This document shows positions 32,585-45,078 of a stretch of DNA of 64,000 nucleotides, piece after piece (the stretch's first letter is position 1; each line of letters begins with the position of its first letter). Source of the DNA: Trifolium pratense (Eukaryota; Streptophyta; Magnoliopsida; Fabales; Fabaceae); NCBI RefSeq assembly GCF_020283565.1, contig NC_060064.1, forward strand, positions 6,036,001-6,100,000, given 5' to 3'. The translations under genes were made by a program, and so were the position numbers. The notes under the pieces are model-generated. The model ran no database searches. It saw only the letters and a list, made by a program, of their open reading frames with translations, and was not told the origin of the DNA.

Positions 32585-34800
32585 CCTAGCACTATTACTT
32601 GAATTGAATCTGATAAGTGCTATTCAGTGGTACCGTCAAACCAATGAGAGCAAAGTATAATACAATTTGGTCCTTAATTCATACCGTCAAACCGTCCCAC
32701 TTCGCATACCAATAAACAAAACCTTACAATTTTATTTTTACACAATTGTTCTTTCTCATTATTTTAATGTTTGAAGTTAAAAAAGCATTCAATAAAATGA
32801 GGATTAAAAATAAAATCTTCCGTTTAAACTAGATGTGTCAAAACATTGACATTAAACAAATGAATACCGTGACACATTTTATATATGTTGTATATATCGC
32901 AATACATTATAATTTGTTTATTTTATTATTACTAATAGTGGTGGAAGAAGACGGTCAATCGTCGGAGCTCCACCAAATCTATCGTTAAATCACTAAAATA
33001 CTGCCATTGATTGATGTGAGTCACTGAAGCTCCGCTGCCAATGGTTGTGTTGTGGGGTTGTTGAGTTGACTCCCCGCCATCAACCACCACAATGGTGGGA
33101 TATTAAATGGTGTCCATTTAGCTTATCAAAAAAAATAAAAAATGGTGTCCATTTAATGAGTGTAACCTATAAGTACTCTAAAAGAGGACACACACCAGTG
33201 CTCCAACTCGTCATAGTCACCAATAAAAAAAATAGCTTATTTCTTTTGATATAAACAATAAGAAAACAAAATATCAATAATAATAATATAATTTAATTTA
33301 TATACACCGTCAGTCTAAAGTTATTTTGCACATGCGTCTGACTTCCCAAAAAAAATAATAATAATAATATGATGGTTTTTTTTTTCATACAATAATATGA
33401 TGGTTTATTGTAGGGCCAGAGGCTCATAATATGATGGTTTTTATTATACAGAAAAAATAATACTACTATAATGGTTATGCTACCATCATGGCGCACAAAT
33501 ATGTACTTAGTATAATTTGTTAAAAGCTTAATTTTTTATGAAAAGATTTATACAGTTAATACCGTTTTTTAGCCGGCTAATGCAATAATTCAACAAACAA
33601 TCATTGCAAAAAGAATTATGTATCCAAAAAAGTAAATTAAAGTTCTTACCAAAAAAAAAAAAGTAAATTAAAGTGGGGCATTATTGTTAAATACTACTAT
33701 AATACAAAAAAAAAAAAAAGAAGAAGAAAGGAAAGTGGGGCATTAGGAAGGAAGAAAGGTGCACCAGTCTGACGTAACTAATTAACACTCCTCATCTCAT
33801 AATCTAAATTTTATAAGAGCTAAAACCAATCAAATTAAAGATTACATATATATTGATATTATGTTGTGTCACCTAAAATATCATTTCTACATAAATTCAA
33901 CTAACTTAGTTCAAATAATAAGAATTTTAAGATCTCTTAAATAAATAGTCAGAAACTTAATTCTTAATTTACAAATTTTTTGATAAAAATTATTTATTGT
34001 TAATGACGATAAAAATATTGTATAAGAGAAAAAAACTTCAATAGGATCAACTCTCAAATCTCGATATGCTTAGAGTGGTGTATATAGTCATATGCTGACA
34101 ATTAAATTTAAATTAAATTAATTGGTGAGTGTGTTATTCAGCTGAGGTCAGTGATTTGTTTGCCAAGTTAATCAATTCTCAGATTAAATTTTGATAATAT
34201 TTCCATCAGAAACATAAATATCTTTGGTTGGTTGCTTAAGGAAAAAAAAAACTCTTCAATTTGCACTGCTTTTGCAAAGCAAAATATTCTTTTTGTGATT
34301 TTTTTACATAGATGAAATGATAAAGTCATTATAAAACACAACATATATGAAAAACATATTTCTAAGTTTAATATATAAGAATGTGTTTTGTCAAAAATAA
34401 ATAAATATAAGAATGCTTCAAAAAAACAAACGAGAATCATGAAGAGCACCAAAAACAAACAATGAATAAAATTAATGGTTTTAACGCTCTAATAAGCAAT
34501 TGATCGTCTTACTGCGCTGTAGTCTGGCGTTACACCTTTAAGTCGAGATTGTCCGAAGTGCTTTGTTGCCTCATTCTATTGTGGTAACGTACGTCAATTT
34601 ATGATATAGCTCAAGATATAAGTTATTTTTAACTTATTTTCATAAATTCTTAAAGATAATCAAAATATAAGTTGTTTTCGGCTTATGACATAGCTCATAA
34701 AAACAATTTATGACATAACTTAAGATATAAGTTAATGTTATTGCCTTAGAGTTAGGTCTTAGAATTTGACTTAGGTCTAACTCAACGTAAGATTGTTAGC
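32585..34800. repeat. Old non-coding tandem duplication, unit 1
   Basis: It shares ordered, diverged blocks with 35075-39720. These include TGATAAGTGCTATTCAGTGG (32609 and 35098), TAGCCGGCTAATGCA (33571 and 37544), CAGTCTGACGTAACTAATTA (33765 and 37671), GATATGCTT..AGAGTGGTGTA (34062 and 38887) and GAAGTGCTTTGTTG (34555 and 39515). No gene is found in it. Confidence 0.75.
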
Positions 34801-36044
34801 AGAAATGGTGAAATATCAATCTTGGAAGTGGTTGTTAGCAGAAAAGAAAACCCTCCGTGTTTATTATATGAGTTGGGTGTTGATTCATTGGATTGCATAG
34901 CTAAAATAAAGAATTATCTTCGCAATTGTACACACAAAATTAATCGTTAGGGAAAAAACTAGTATGTTAATTTCTTTTTTTGTTAATATGTTATTAGTAT
35001 GAAATTTTCAATAATGTTGTTTAGCAATGATAAAAATTCATCAAAGAATTGTAGAGCACAAGAAGAGAAAAATGAACCTAGCTCTATTACTTGAATCTGA
35101 TAAGTGCTATTCAGTGGTACCGTCAAACCAATGAGAGCCACAATTTGGTCCTTAATTCATACCTTCAATTGAAGTGGCATAGAAGTTAACCTTGGTTAAC
35201 ATTTTTGGTCTATTTTGCATGCGTATAACCTAATAAAGTGACATGTTTTTATGACTTTCAACTTGCATTGCATATGATGGTGAAAACCATTAAATAGTTT
35301 CTAGATATTATTGAAAGTGGAGAACTAAGTATAATAGTAATTTCCATTTCAGTACATGAAGTTCAAAATGCATAACAAAGAATATTAGAATGTTTCCTCT
35401 TTGATAAGGATAGTTTACATGTAGAACAACAGCAAAAAGACACAATGAGAACAAAGTCATGCTTTACTGCACATGCAAAACCGTCCCACTTCGCATCCCA
35501 AAAAGCAAAACCTTCCAATTTTATTTTATTTTATACTAGAAAATGAAAACATTAAATTGGTCGTTATTTTAATGTTTTAATTTCAAAAATATTCAATTAG
35601 GCAAAATGTGGATTAAACTATCCATTTTAAACTAGTGTGCATTTGATCTTCTAAAAATTAAGGATTAGATAAGATAATTTTAGTTATACTATGTTTGATT
35701 TTAAACTTATTCTTATTACTGGACAAACTTATCAAGGTCAAAAGACTAGACAAAAACTAAATTTTTTTATCCTTATTACTGAACCGCGCGCGACAACTTT
35801 TTATCATATGTACAACTTGTTTAAAGTATCAAAACAACATTTTGTTCACCAAAAATCGTATAAGATAAAACTTGTTTAATACATTAAATTTTATTATATA
35901 CATATTATTTTGGCGTTCTGTTCAATACATACATTTTACACAGATAAAAAGACTCGTAGTGATAATCATGTCAAAACATGGATTAACGCGGTGATATTTT
36001 TGCAATTGATCAAGTCAATGTCATGACACATTTTAAGTCGGTTA

Positions 36045-36657
36045 TCTATAACAATATATAAAGGGGATAGGGGAGTTTGGGCTGGATTTTTTTTGGTCCA
36101 TTTTGCCCTTAACTTCCTTTATGGTTTTTTAATTATTCCATAATTGCCCTTAACTTCCTCTCTTTTTTTTTTTTATGGTTTTTTCATCTATATCTATTCT
36201 ATACTATAATGTATAAAAAGAATACATGAGTTTTGAGGTAGAATTTTCATAATACCAACATTACCCTTGCTTTTTTTTAGTAGCAACAAAAATCTTTTAT
36301 TAACAAACTCATCTATAACAATATATAAAGGGGATAGGAGAGTTTGGGCTTGATTTTTTTTGGTCCATTTTGCCCTTAACTTCCTTTATGGTTTTTTAAT
36401 TATTTCATAATTGCCCTTAACTTCCTCTCTTTTTTTTTATGGTTTTTTCATCTATATCTATTTTATACTATAATATATAAAAAGAATACATGAGTTTTGG
36501 GGTAGAATTTTCATAATACTAACATTACCCTTGCTTTTTTTTAATAGCAACAAAAATCTTTTATTAACAAACTCACCATAACATAAGGCGTATCTTTTTT
36601 TTTTGGTACATAAGTTAGACACAGACAGGCGCGTTCCGCGCCTGCATGGCCCGCTAG
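36045..36657 (+). mobile_element. Helitron with tandemly duplicated 5' half
   Basis: The 5' end is TCTATAACAATATATAAAGG after A36044. The 3' end has an 8-bp-stem hairpin CAGGCGCG-TTC-CGCGCCTG (36626-36644), nine bases, then CTAG and T36658. The first 267 bp are repeated immediately (second 5' end at 36312). No Rep/helicase frame is present. Confidence 0.85.
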
Positions 36658-37781
36658 TAAATATAATTGGTTTGAAATATCTTGCAATTAGGTTGATGTT
36701 GCGAAACATTTTAAGTCGATTAAAATATATTGTATTATTTTATATCATATATGTTGTTATTTCTCATTCACATTGGATGATTAAAAAAAAGTTATGTTTG
36801 TCAGACACACTAAAAACCATCTCGCAACCCAAATCACCCTCCAAGAACCAGACACTCATTAATTTAACAGTTAACACCCTCTAAAAAAATAATTCAATTA
36901 ATAAAAACAATTTTATTTACATATTAAAAATGATTTTTAAATTTATTTTATTTTTTATAACTAATAATAGTTGTTGTGGGAGGCTGTCAAGTGTCGGAGC
37001 TCCGCCACCAATTATCATGGATTCATAAGAACTCCACCGACCGCTAATAGTCGGTCGTCCGCCATGAGCCCCACCAATAATGGGTGTCAAAATGAGTGTG
37101 TATTTTTTTTTTAACACAAATGAGTGTGTATTTAATAAGTGTAAGTGTAACTTATAAGTACTATTAAAAAGATACATGCACCTATTGCTCCGGTCCTAGA
37201 TAATAAGTAATAACCCTCTCAAGTTTCAAGTAAGTACTAGCTTATTTCTTTTGAAATAAAATAATGAAAAATAAAATAATAATAATAATAATAATATGAC
37301 GATTATGCTACCATCATGGCGTACAAATATGTACTTGATATAATTATTTTTTGTAAACCAAATGTATCATCCGCACGCAACTGCAGAGACTAATCCTCTC
37401 GAAATAACTGAGATCCATTTAAGGGATTGACTTTTTTCGACAAATGCTTCTCCATACGCACCTGATATAATTTACTATAGTAATTTTTATTTTTTTGACA
37501 ATAATTTTTTATGAAAAGATCTATTCAGTTAATATCGTTTTCTAGCCGGCTAATGCAGTAAGTCAACAAATAATCATTGCCAAAAGAATAATGTACCCAA
37601 AAAAAATAAAATTAAAGTGGGGCAAGAAAGAAAGTGGGGGCATTAAGAGAAAGGAAAAAAGGTGCACTCATCAGTCTGACGTAACTAATTAGTACTCCAT
37701 CTCATATTCTAATTTTTATTAGAGCACAAACCAATAAAATTAAAGATTAAATATATTATTAATATTATCTATGTGTATATG

Positions 37782-38467
37782 CAGTGGCGGAGCTAGCCCG
37801 AAAAATTGGGGCGGGCCGCTACAAATATAAATTGAATATGCAAAAGAAATTACCAAAAAAAAGACATATCATATTGAGAGTCTGTCTAGTATGGATATCT
37901 CAAAAATAGTCAAAAGGTGGACCATTAACATGTTTATTAAATAAATTTTAAAAATATATTATGAAATATATTTTATGTCAAATGTGTAAACTTCATACTT
38001 TTTAATTAGTTTTTGTATTTATGTTTATAATATTATATGCATCCCTCTAACAAAAATTTAAATTTTTTTAACAAAAGATTGATCAAACATGAATTTTTAT
38101 GCACAAACTCTATTTTAAATAAAAATTTGAGTACTTTTTTCTCCAAAAAAAATATACTTGAATACTTCGACATCTATAAATTATTAAACAATAAAACATT
38201 AGAAGGGATGCTTAAAAAAATAAATTAAAAAGTATATTTGAATCATTTGAATTCTAGGACGTAAACTTAGCGGGGGTTTGAAACCCCCGCAAACTGCAAA
38301 CATGTTAAAGAATACTGGATTGTATGGTTTGAATCCCCCGCAAAACAAAATATAACAAACTACACAGACTATTTAGCGGGGATTTATAACCACAACTAAA
38401 TAGTATAAAATTAAAAATTCTGGGGCAGGCCATGGTCCTGTCCAGCCCATGAAGGGCTCCACCCCTG
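37782..38467. mobile_element. hAT-like non-autonomous element, 8-bp TSD
   Basis: The ends CAGTGGCGGAGCTAGCCC and GGGCTCCACCCCTG are inverted. The target repeat TGTATATG is exact at 37774-37781 and 38468-38475. It is 686 bp with no transposase frame. CAGTGGCGGAGC termini are typical of plant hAT elements. Confidence 0.88.
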
Positions 38468-38945
38468 TGTATATGTAAAAACAAGTATTTGTTATAGAAT
38501 CTCTAAAATAATAGACCTCAGTTATTAAAATTATCGTCTGCAGTTTCTTATAATTTTTTATATATAGTAATTTAATGTAATATCTCTCTTTTTTTTTATT
38601 TTATTGTGATTGGATATACACATCTTCTTTTTCATTTTTTTCACATTTCTATGAATTAATTGGTTCACCTATATCATTGGTAGGGTTTGTAAGATTGCTA
38701 CTGTTCAAAAAAGAATGAATAAAAAAGCAGCATGTTGTATCAATGGTAAATTTTAATTGTATTCAATTGCTAACAATCATTGTTAACAGGGGTGGAAACT
38801 TCGTACAAATATTACGCTAAAGAAAAAAATCGTTTCTTAAAAAGCGTGGATTCATCTGCCTTCAATTGTATTGGTCTCAAATCTTGATATGCTTTAGAGT
38901 GGTGTAGCATATAAGCAAATAAATAAACTAATGCTATAAAAATTA

Positions 38946-39230
38946 CTCAATCTGTTCTAAAATATAAGTTACTTTGGCCAAATTACACAAATTAAGAAAT
39001 GTAATTAATGTTGTATGAAAAAGAGAAATTATGAGTTAATTTACAAAATTATCCTTCATTAATGATATAGAAAAAATAAATTGAAGAATTGAATGAAGAG
39101 ATAGTAATAAATGGTGAAGGGTATAATAGAAAAACTAACATTAAATAATTTATTGATAATATAAAGTGACTTATAATTTGATACAAATTTTTTTCTCAAA
39201 ATGACGACTTACATTTTGGAACGGAGAGAG
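38946..39230. mobile_element. Stowaway-like MITE, 285 bp
   Basis: The ends CTCAATCTGTTCTAAAATAT and ACATTTTGGAACGGAGAGAG are inverted. A TA lies on both sides (38944-38945 and 39231-39232). Confidence 0.8.
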
Positions 39231-39309
39231 TAAAAATCAACTGGTGTGCAAAGCAAATTTTTTTCTCAAAATGACGACTTACAAATTTTTTTCTCAAAAT
39301 GACGACTTA
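39184..39309. repeat. 28-bp motif repeated three times at the MITE edge
   Basis: CAAATTTTTTTCTCAAAATG followed by ACGACTTA occurs at 39184-39211 inside the MITE, then at 39254-39281 and 39282-39309 as perfect tandem copies outside it. Confidence 0.85.
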
Positions 39310-39720
39310 CATTTTCATTGCTTTCAATTAATGAAAGCCTCCTCACGTTACGCTGCTTTTGCAAAGCAAAAAAATCTATTTGTGATTTGGGCAGTTATGA
39401 TTTCATCAAGTTCTTGATAACAATTTAGTCCACAAAAATATTTTTAATGCTCCTATCAACAACGGATCGCTAGACCGTACCACATTTTGGGGTTACACCT
39501 CTAAGCCGATTTTCTGAAGTGCTTTGTTGTCTCATTCCGTTGAGTTAATGTACGTTAATTTTTAACATAACTTAAGATATAAATTATTTTCTACTTCTCT
39601 TTATACATTTCCAAAGATAATCAAAATATAAGTTGTTTTCAGCTTATAACATAGCTCATAAAAATGACTTATGACATAACTTAAGATATAAGTTGTTTTT
39701 AACTTACTTTAATAAATTCT

Positions 39721-42005
39721 CAAAGATAACTTATATATGTGATGAAAAATCATTCAATTTTTTTTAAGATAATCAAATAAGTTAAATTGTTTTCGTATAA
39801 GTTAACTTTGAGAATTTATGAAACTGTTATGCATAAAACTCAAATTTTAATTAAAGAGGATAAAAGATATAGTAGAGAACTCATAATAGTGGATCGGTGA
39901 AACCGTGGAAGGATGTTCCAAACTGGAGGTCGGAATCCGAGCATTGGAGACCAACCATGAAAAAAGAGGGGTACTTGCAGAAAACATTCTAACGCCCAAG
40001 TCAGTATAAACTTCATGTGGAGGCGGATGTTAAATTAATATATATGCTTTGTGAGGTTGTGAAGAAATTTATATATATTAATCAATGATTGTGATGTGAC
40101 CTTGAACCGATAGATGTGATATTGGACTTGACCCAACTTATAAATCCAATCCATAACTGAAACTAAGCTGAAAATTGTTTTCATAAGCGCACTCCACAAC
40201 ATATTGCAAAACTTACATTAAGTAGAATTCAAATAATTCAATTTGAACAATTGTTTTCCTACCTCCACTAATAACATTCAAAAGAAGTTTAATCAATTAC
40301 ATTACAAAGCTAGCACAAAACATGCGTGTTGACAACATCAACTATCACTAAGCCCTTTCTTTTCACCAAGCACTCACTCCTTCAATAAGAATTTTATCTT
40401 CTTTGCATTTCAATTTAGTGTGCACTTTTAATTTTATAACTCTCAAGAAACTACCAATAGCAAAGCTTCAATCTATAATTTTGAAATTGATGTTTTGCCA
40501 TCAAACTTTAAGTGTTAAAATACAATTTGCACTCCACCCAATTGCAACTTTTTAAAGCTTGGCAATGACTAAATTAACTCGTTTTGAATTTTCTCAATTG
40601 GACCACCACTGTCCTATTAAATCTTTATACTATATATTGAAGGATGAATTGATGGAATAGGTAGAGATTACGACACTTTTAATATGTATCAAGTGGTCTT
40701 CAATTCCAAGTATGTTTCCAAACAAAAAACTTAAAAAGCACAAAGCAACTTTTGTGAAGAGTATTTCATATTTGCTACATGCAACATAACCACACACAAT
40801 AGGAGCCATTCATTAATATCAACAAAGAAGATAAAGGGAGGATATTGCTTGAATTTCTTATTTAAAACGAGGATTAATCTAAGAGTTATATAAAGAGTGC
40901 AACACTAAATGGTAGTCAAATTAGTAGGCATTGCTCTATGTACATTCAACAGGACAAAGTGCATCAATCTAAAACCAAAAATACTTCTAACATTGTAATA
41001 TGACAAAGAGACAATTGCCATCCCAAACTAACATATAATTAAAATTTCTCATGTCGAACTCAAATCATGGTGTCCAATCTAATAATATTGATATTTGTCA
41101 GCTAAGCTAGATCTTTCGAATGAATAAGATAAAATTTTAATGTGGTCCAAAAAATAATCAAATAAAAAATTACACATTGAAAAATACATATATATGTTAA
41201 GCATTAGCCATAAAAACTATTTTTGAAAATTTTAGATTTTTAATATATTTTAAATTTATATTTAAATACATATTGTATGTTAACATACCATATTAACAAT
41301 AGTGATATAAAATAGATTAAGAGAAAAAAACTAGAATTTCAATAAAATATCATTGCATATCATAAAATAAGAATTACAATAAAATTTATAATAATAGACT
41401 ATAGACTACTAACCTATAAAATCCAATACTTAAAGTACTATTATTTAACAATATGGTGCAAAACAGAGGACAACATTTCATTCTCTACAACCTTAATTAA
41501 TATGTTTTAATGGGATGGTGTAGGAAATGAATATTTTCATTTCTTTTAAGTGTTGTGTACTCTAAGCATAAACCATATTCTCATCCTCTTACTATTTTTT
41601 TTGTTACAAAGACATATGTTCTTATTAATTTATTATACTATATATCTATATAAATGCTTTAAAAGCTACTAATACAAGTTGGCATTTCTAGAGATCAAAT
41701 TAAATAATACTTATGTAGAAATGTATCCCTTATAAGGAAAGACAAAGTATCAAATAGTCAATGTGGCATAAGATTTAGTCAACACAACAAAATCTTTGTA
41801 GTGCACACAAGTAGTCAACCACTTGAGCTTTTAAGGGTCCTACACCATCCAACATGTTCTTACTAAGACAATGATAGATTCCGGCCATAACCCACTTACC
41901 TTACTTGATTCACCTCACAACCAATCCACACTTCAAAAAATGACAAAAATAAGGTCTTTTGGTAATATTTGAAACACCATAAGGGCATTTTCAATAACCA
42001 AGTGG
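39721..42005. other. Long intergenic AT-rich region
   Basis: No gene, RNA or complete element is recognised. TCTTTATACTATATATTGAAGG near 40622 resembles a Helitron 5' end, but no matching 3' hairpin was found. Confidence 0.4.
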
Positions 42006-42015
42006 TTTATATATT
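42006..42015 (+). promoter_or_regulatory. Probable TATA box
   Basis: TTTATATATT lies about 110 bp upstream of the ATG at 42126, a normal distance for a plant gene with a short leader. Confidence 0.5.
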
Positions 42016-42125
42016 GCACTAAGCATTGCTTCAATTCACTCACATCATTCAAGCAATTGTTTATGTACCAAATAAACTAACTAGCATATCTTTACTTTTA
42101 AGCAAACCCACTAAAGAAATATAAA

Positions 42126-42530
42126 ATGGGAAATTGCTTGATGTTGCAACAAATTAATGTGGTGAAGATGATGAAAACTGATGTGAAAGTTCTTGAATAC
42201 AAAACATCTATGAAAGTTGAAGAGGCAAAGGATTTGCCTCTTCCATCACCACCATCATCATCATCATCATCACCAAAAGGGATCAAGAAGGTGAGGTTTG
42301 CTGATCCAGAAGTTCAAGATGTACAGAAAAGTAGTGTGGTTAGGATTAAGCTTGTTATTAGTAAGCAAAAATTGCAAGATATGTTGGAGAATGGAGGGAT
42401 TTCAGTTGAGAAGATGTTATCTCTTGCTCATGGTGAAAAGGGAATAGATGGTGATGATTTGTGTAGAAAGAGTGATGATGTTGATCAAGGTTGGAAACCA
42501 GTATTGAAAAGCATACCTGAAGTAATCTAG
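42126..42530 (+). CDS. PADRE/DUF4228 family protein
   Basis: This is a complete 134-residue, single-exon protein. It begins MGNCL, a myristoylation/palmitoylation start that many members share. A Ser-rich linker PLPSPPSSSSSSPKGIKKVRF is followed by the core VVRIKLVISKQKLQDMLENG and GISVEKMLSL, then W-x-P-V-L-K-S-I-P-E near the end, the family signature. PADRE proteins are plant-specific, often induced by pathogen or abiotic stress, and have no known enzyme activity. The (TCA)n run encoding Ser (about 42254-42273) is a likely length polymorphism. A TATA motif lies at 42006-42015. Neighbours give no functional hint. Confidence 0.9.
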   Translation: MGNCLMLQQINVVKMMKTDVKVLEYKTSMKVEEAKDLPLPSPPSSSSSSPKGIKKVRFADPEVQDVQKSSVVRIKLVISKQKLQDMLENGGISVEKMLSLAHGEKGIDGDDLCRKSDDVDQGWKPVLKSIPEVI

Positions 42531-43373
42531 CAATAGATTTTAAGTTCTAATTCTGTTTTAGCTTTATTATATTGCTTAGGCCTTAGAGTTTTCCTTTTTC
42601 AAACATGTCCTATACAGTAGTGTAATAATAACTAAGATGTAATATAAATAGAGAGGATATGAAAGAAATCTTCACTCTCCAAAGAAATCTTCACTCTTCC
42701 AAAGAAACACTCGGATCACATTATATTTTGATTGGCACAATACATTGAAGTGTTGTGCGCGTTCTCATTATTTGAAGTGTACGTGTAACTCTAAGTCTAA
42801 CTAATGCTTCAAAAGCGTTATTAGAGTCACACAAAAACTACACGAGAGCTTCTTTTGCCTGACATATTATTAAGATAACACCCAACTAGACAAGCGTTAT
42901 GGTTAAACATGTGTTATATGATGTGTCGTTTAGGTAACACTTGCTCAAGTATGGATCGTATCGAATCCAAAGGAATGTTTTTTAAAATAATTTATCTCAG
43001 ATCGTATGCACATAAATAAATTCAGTTCGCTTATATATAAACTTTTCATAGAAGATAATTTCATAACAGGAAAAAATTTCATAGTAGCAAAGAGTTCATC
43101 ACTTGGTTTCATGTGTGCTTCATGTAATCGATGAATTTGAACTTGCTCATGACTTTCATCATCAATAATATCCTCATTATCAACAATATACTTTTCTTAA
43201 GCAACAATATCCTTTTCCATCTCATAACGGATGCTCCGATACATCATCATCAAAAATACGATCAGGTGAAACATTATAATTTGAAATAATATGCACATCA
43301 TCTGAATCTCATAAAATAATAGAATACGGGAGAAATCAAAATACATGAGAAATAAAAAAAAATCATAGAATAC
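42531..43373. other. 3' flank of the PADRE gene and intergenic DNA
   Basis: A short direct repeat GAAATCTTCACTCTxCCAAAG occurs at about 42665-42707. Nothing else is supported. Confidence 0.4.
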
Positions 43374-43468
43374 AAGTCACTAGGTTTGGTCTAGTGGTGA
43401 GGGTTTGGATAATATGCATGAGGTCATGGGTTCGATCCTCTACTTCATTGTAAACAAAAAAATAAATA
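43374..43468 (+). mobile_element. Short tRNA-derived SINE
   Basis: A-box TGGTCTAGTGGTGAGGG and B-box GGTCATGGGTTCGATCC are followed by an A-rich tail. It is flanked by an exact ATAGAATAC repeat (43365-43373 and 43469-43477). 95 bp. Confidence 0.75.
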
Positions 43469-43590
43469 ATAGAATACTCAAAGTTTTCACCAGGTTTGGA
43501 CTTGACTTAACAAACTACATATTAGGTCAGTTAAACTGCAACCGACTTAAGAAGTTCAAGTTTTAGAAAGCAATGGTGACACGCGCAACC

Positions 43591-43640
43591 AACTTAAGAA
43601 GATTGTTTCTTAAGTCGGCTATATTTACACGATTTAACTC
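43591..43640. repeat. 50-bp direct repeat, left copy
   Basis: It starts AACTTAAGAAGATTGTTTCT and ends ACACGATTTAACTC. It is identical over 50 bp to 44815-44864, on the other side of the fold-back element. Confidence 0.95.
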
Positions 43641-43641
43641 T

Positions 43642-44813
43642 GGCTTAAATGTAGTTTTGCCCCCCCTGTTTTGATTAAATCGGAATTTTACCCCCCCTGT
43701 TTTAAAAGGAGGACTTTTACCCCCCATGTTTTATAATTTTTTGGATTTTGGCCCCCCTAAAATTCTGCTTTCGAGTCACAACTTCAAAGCTTCGCACACA
43801 ACTCAATTTGAATCAATAATTCACCAAACGGATATCGAAATGACCGGAATCGAGTTATCTTTCCACAGAATCAAATCCCACTAAATTTGGAGTTACAAAG
43901 AGAGATTAATTACCGTTTTAGTGAAGGTATGTCCCCCAAATATTCTACACAAAATCTGCTTTCGAGTCACAACTTCAAAACCTCGCACAGAATTCCATTT
44001 CGATCCATAATTCACCAAACTGGTACCGAAATGACCGAAATCGAGTTAGTTTTCCACAGAATCAAACTTCACTAAATTCGGAGTTACAGAAAGAGATTAA
44101 TTATCATTTTAGTGAAGGTTTGTCCAAATCAATTAATGTATGGAACTACTACTGGTATTTTTATCATGTCTCTCACCGTGTAGCTCATTTTTCAATAGTA
44201 TTTACATTTCCGGAAAGCTAACGAAATTACTCTTGTTGTCATTTAAATTTCGTCAATTTTGGAGTTACGATGTGTTTGGTAGACGATGTTGATTTTGAAG
44301 GTCATAAGTAGATTTCTGCAAAATTAGTAATTGGACAGACCTTCACTAAAACTGTAATTAATCTCTCTTTGTAACTCCAAATTTAGTGGGGTTTGATCCT
44401 GTGGAAAGATAACTCGATTATGGTCATTTAGGTATCCATTTGGTGAATTATTGATCCAAATTGAGTTGTGTGCGAAACTTTGAAGTTGTGACTCGAAAGC
44501 AAATTTTGTGCAGAATTTTGGGGGACATACCTTCACTAAAACGGTAATTAATCTCTTTTTGTAACTCGAAATTTAGTGGGGTTTGATTCTGTGGAAATAT
44601 AACTCGATTACGGTCATTTAGATATCCGTTTAGTGAATTATTGATCCAAATTGAGTTGTGTGCGAAGCTTTGAAGTTGTGACTTGAAAGCAGAATTTTAG
44701 GGGGGGCAAAATCCAAAAAATTATAAAACAGGGGGGTAAAAGTCGCGTTTTAAAACAGGGGGGGTAAAATTCTGATTTAATCAAAACAGGGGGGTCAAAA
44801 CTGCATTTAAGCC
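43642..44813. mobile_element. Large Mutator-like fold-back element
   Basis: The termini GGCTTAAATGTAGTTTTG and CAAAACTGCATTTAAGCC are inverted, and pairing extends over arms of about 480 bp (43642-44120 with 44330-44813). Each arm holds two diverged tandem copies of a block of about 170 bp containing CTTTCGAGTCACAACTTC and GAGATTAATTACCGTTTTAG. It has no coding capacity. The ends match the MITEs at 24688 and 45171, but no 9-bp duplication is visible; instead 50-bp direct repeats flank it. Confidence 0.8.
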
Positions 44814-44814
44814 T

Positions 44815-44864
44815 AACTTAAGAAGATTGTTTCTTAAGTCGGCTATATTTACACGATTTAACTC
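44815..44864. repeat. 50-bp direct repeat, right copy
   Basis: Perfect copy of 43591-43640, one base after the fold-back element. Confidence 0.95.
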
Positions 44865-45078
44865 CCTATAAAATCAGTAAAATCATTTAAATTCGCATGT
44901 TTTTACCTAAAGATTCAAAAAACTTTTTTTTGATCAATTTAAAAGTTAAATTTTATCATATTAGTAATATACACAATATCATTATCTAAAGAGACACTTA
45001 ATTTTTTATAATAGTATATGTTAATAATTATAAGAGTAACAATTATTTACACTTGTGACTGTTTTTTATAACAATATA

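Larger units (their letters stand above)
35075..39720. repeat. Old non-coding tandem duplication, unit 2
   Basis: This unit is about twice as long as unit 1. Much of the excess is later insertions: the Helitron at 36045-36657, the hAT-like element at 37782-38467 and the Stowaway-like MITE at 38946-39230. The order of shared blocks is kept. Confidence 0.72.

Noticed and set aside
40620..40650. Helitron-like 5' end TCTTTATACTATATATTGAAGG
   Set aside because: No 3' hairpin plus CTAG was found downstream before the PADRE gene.
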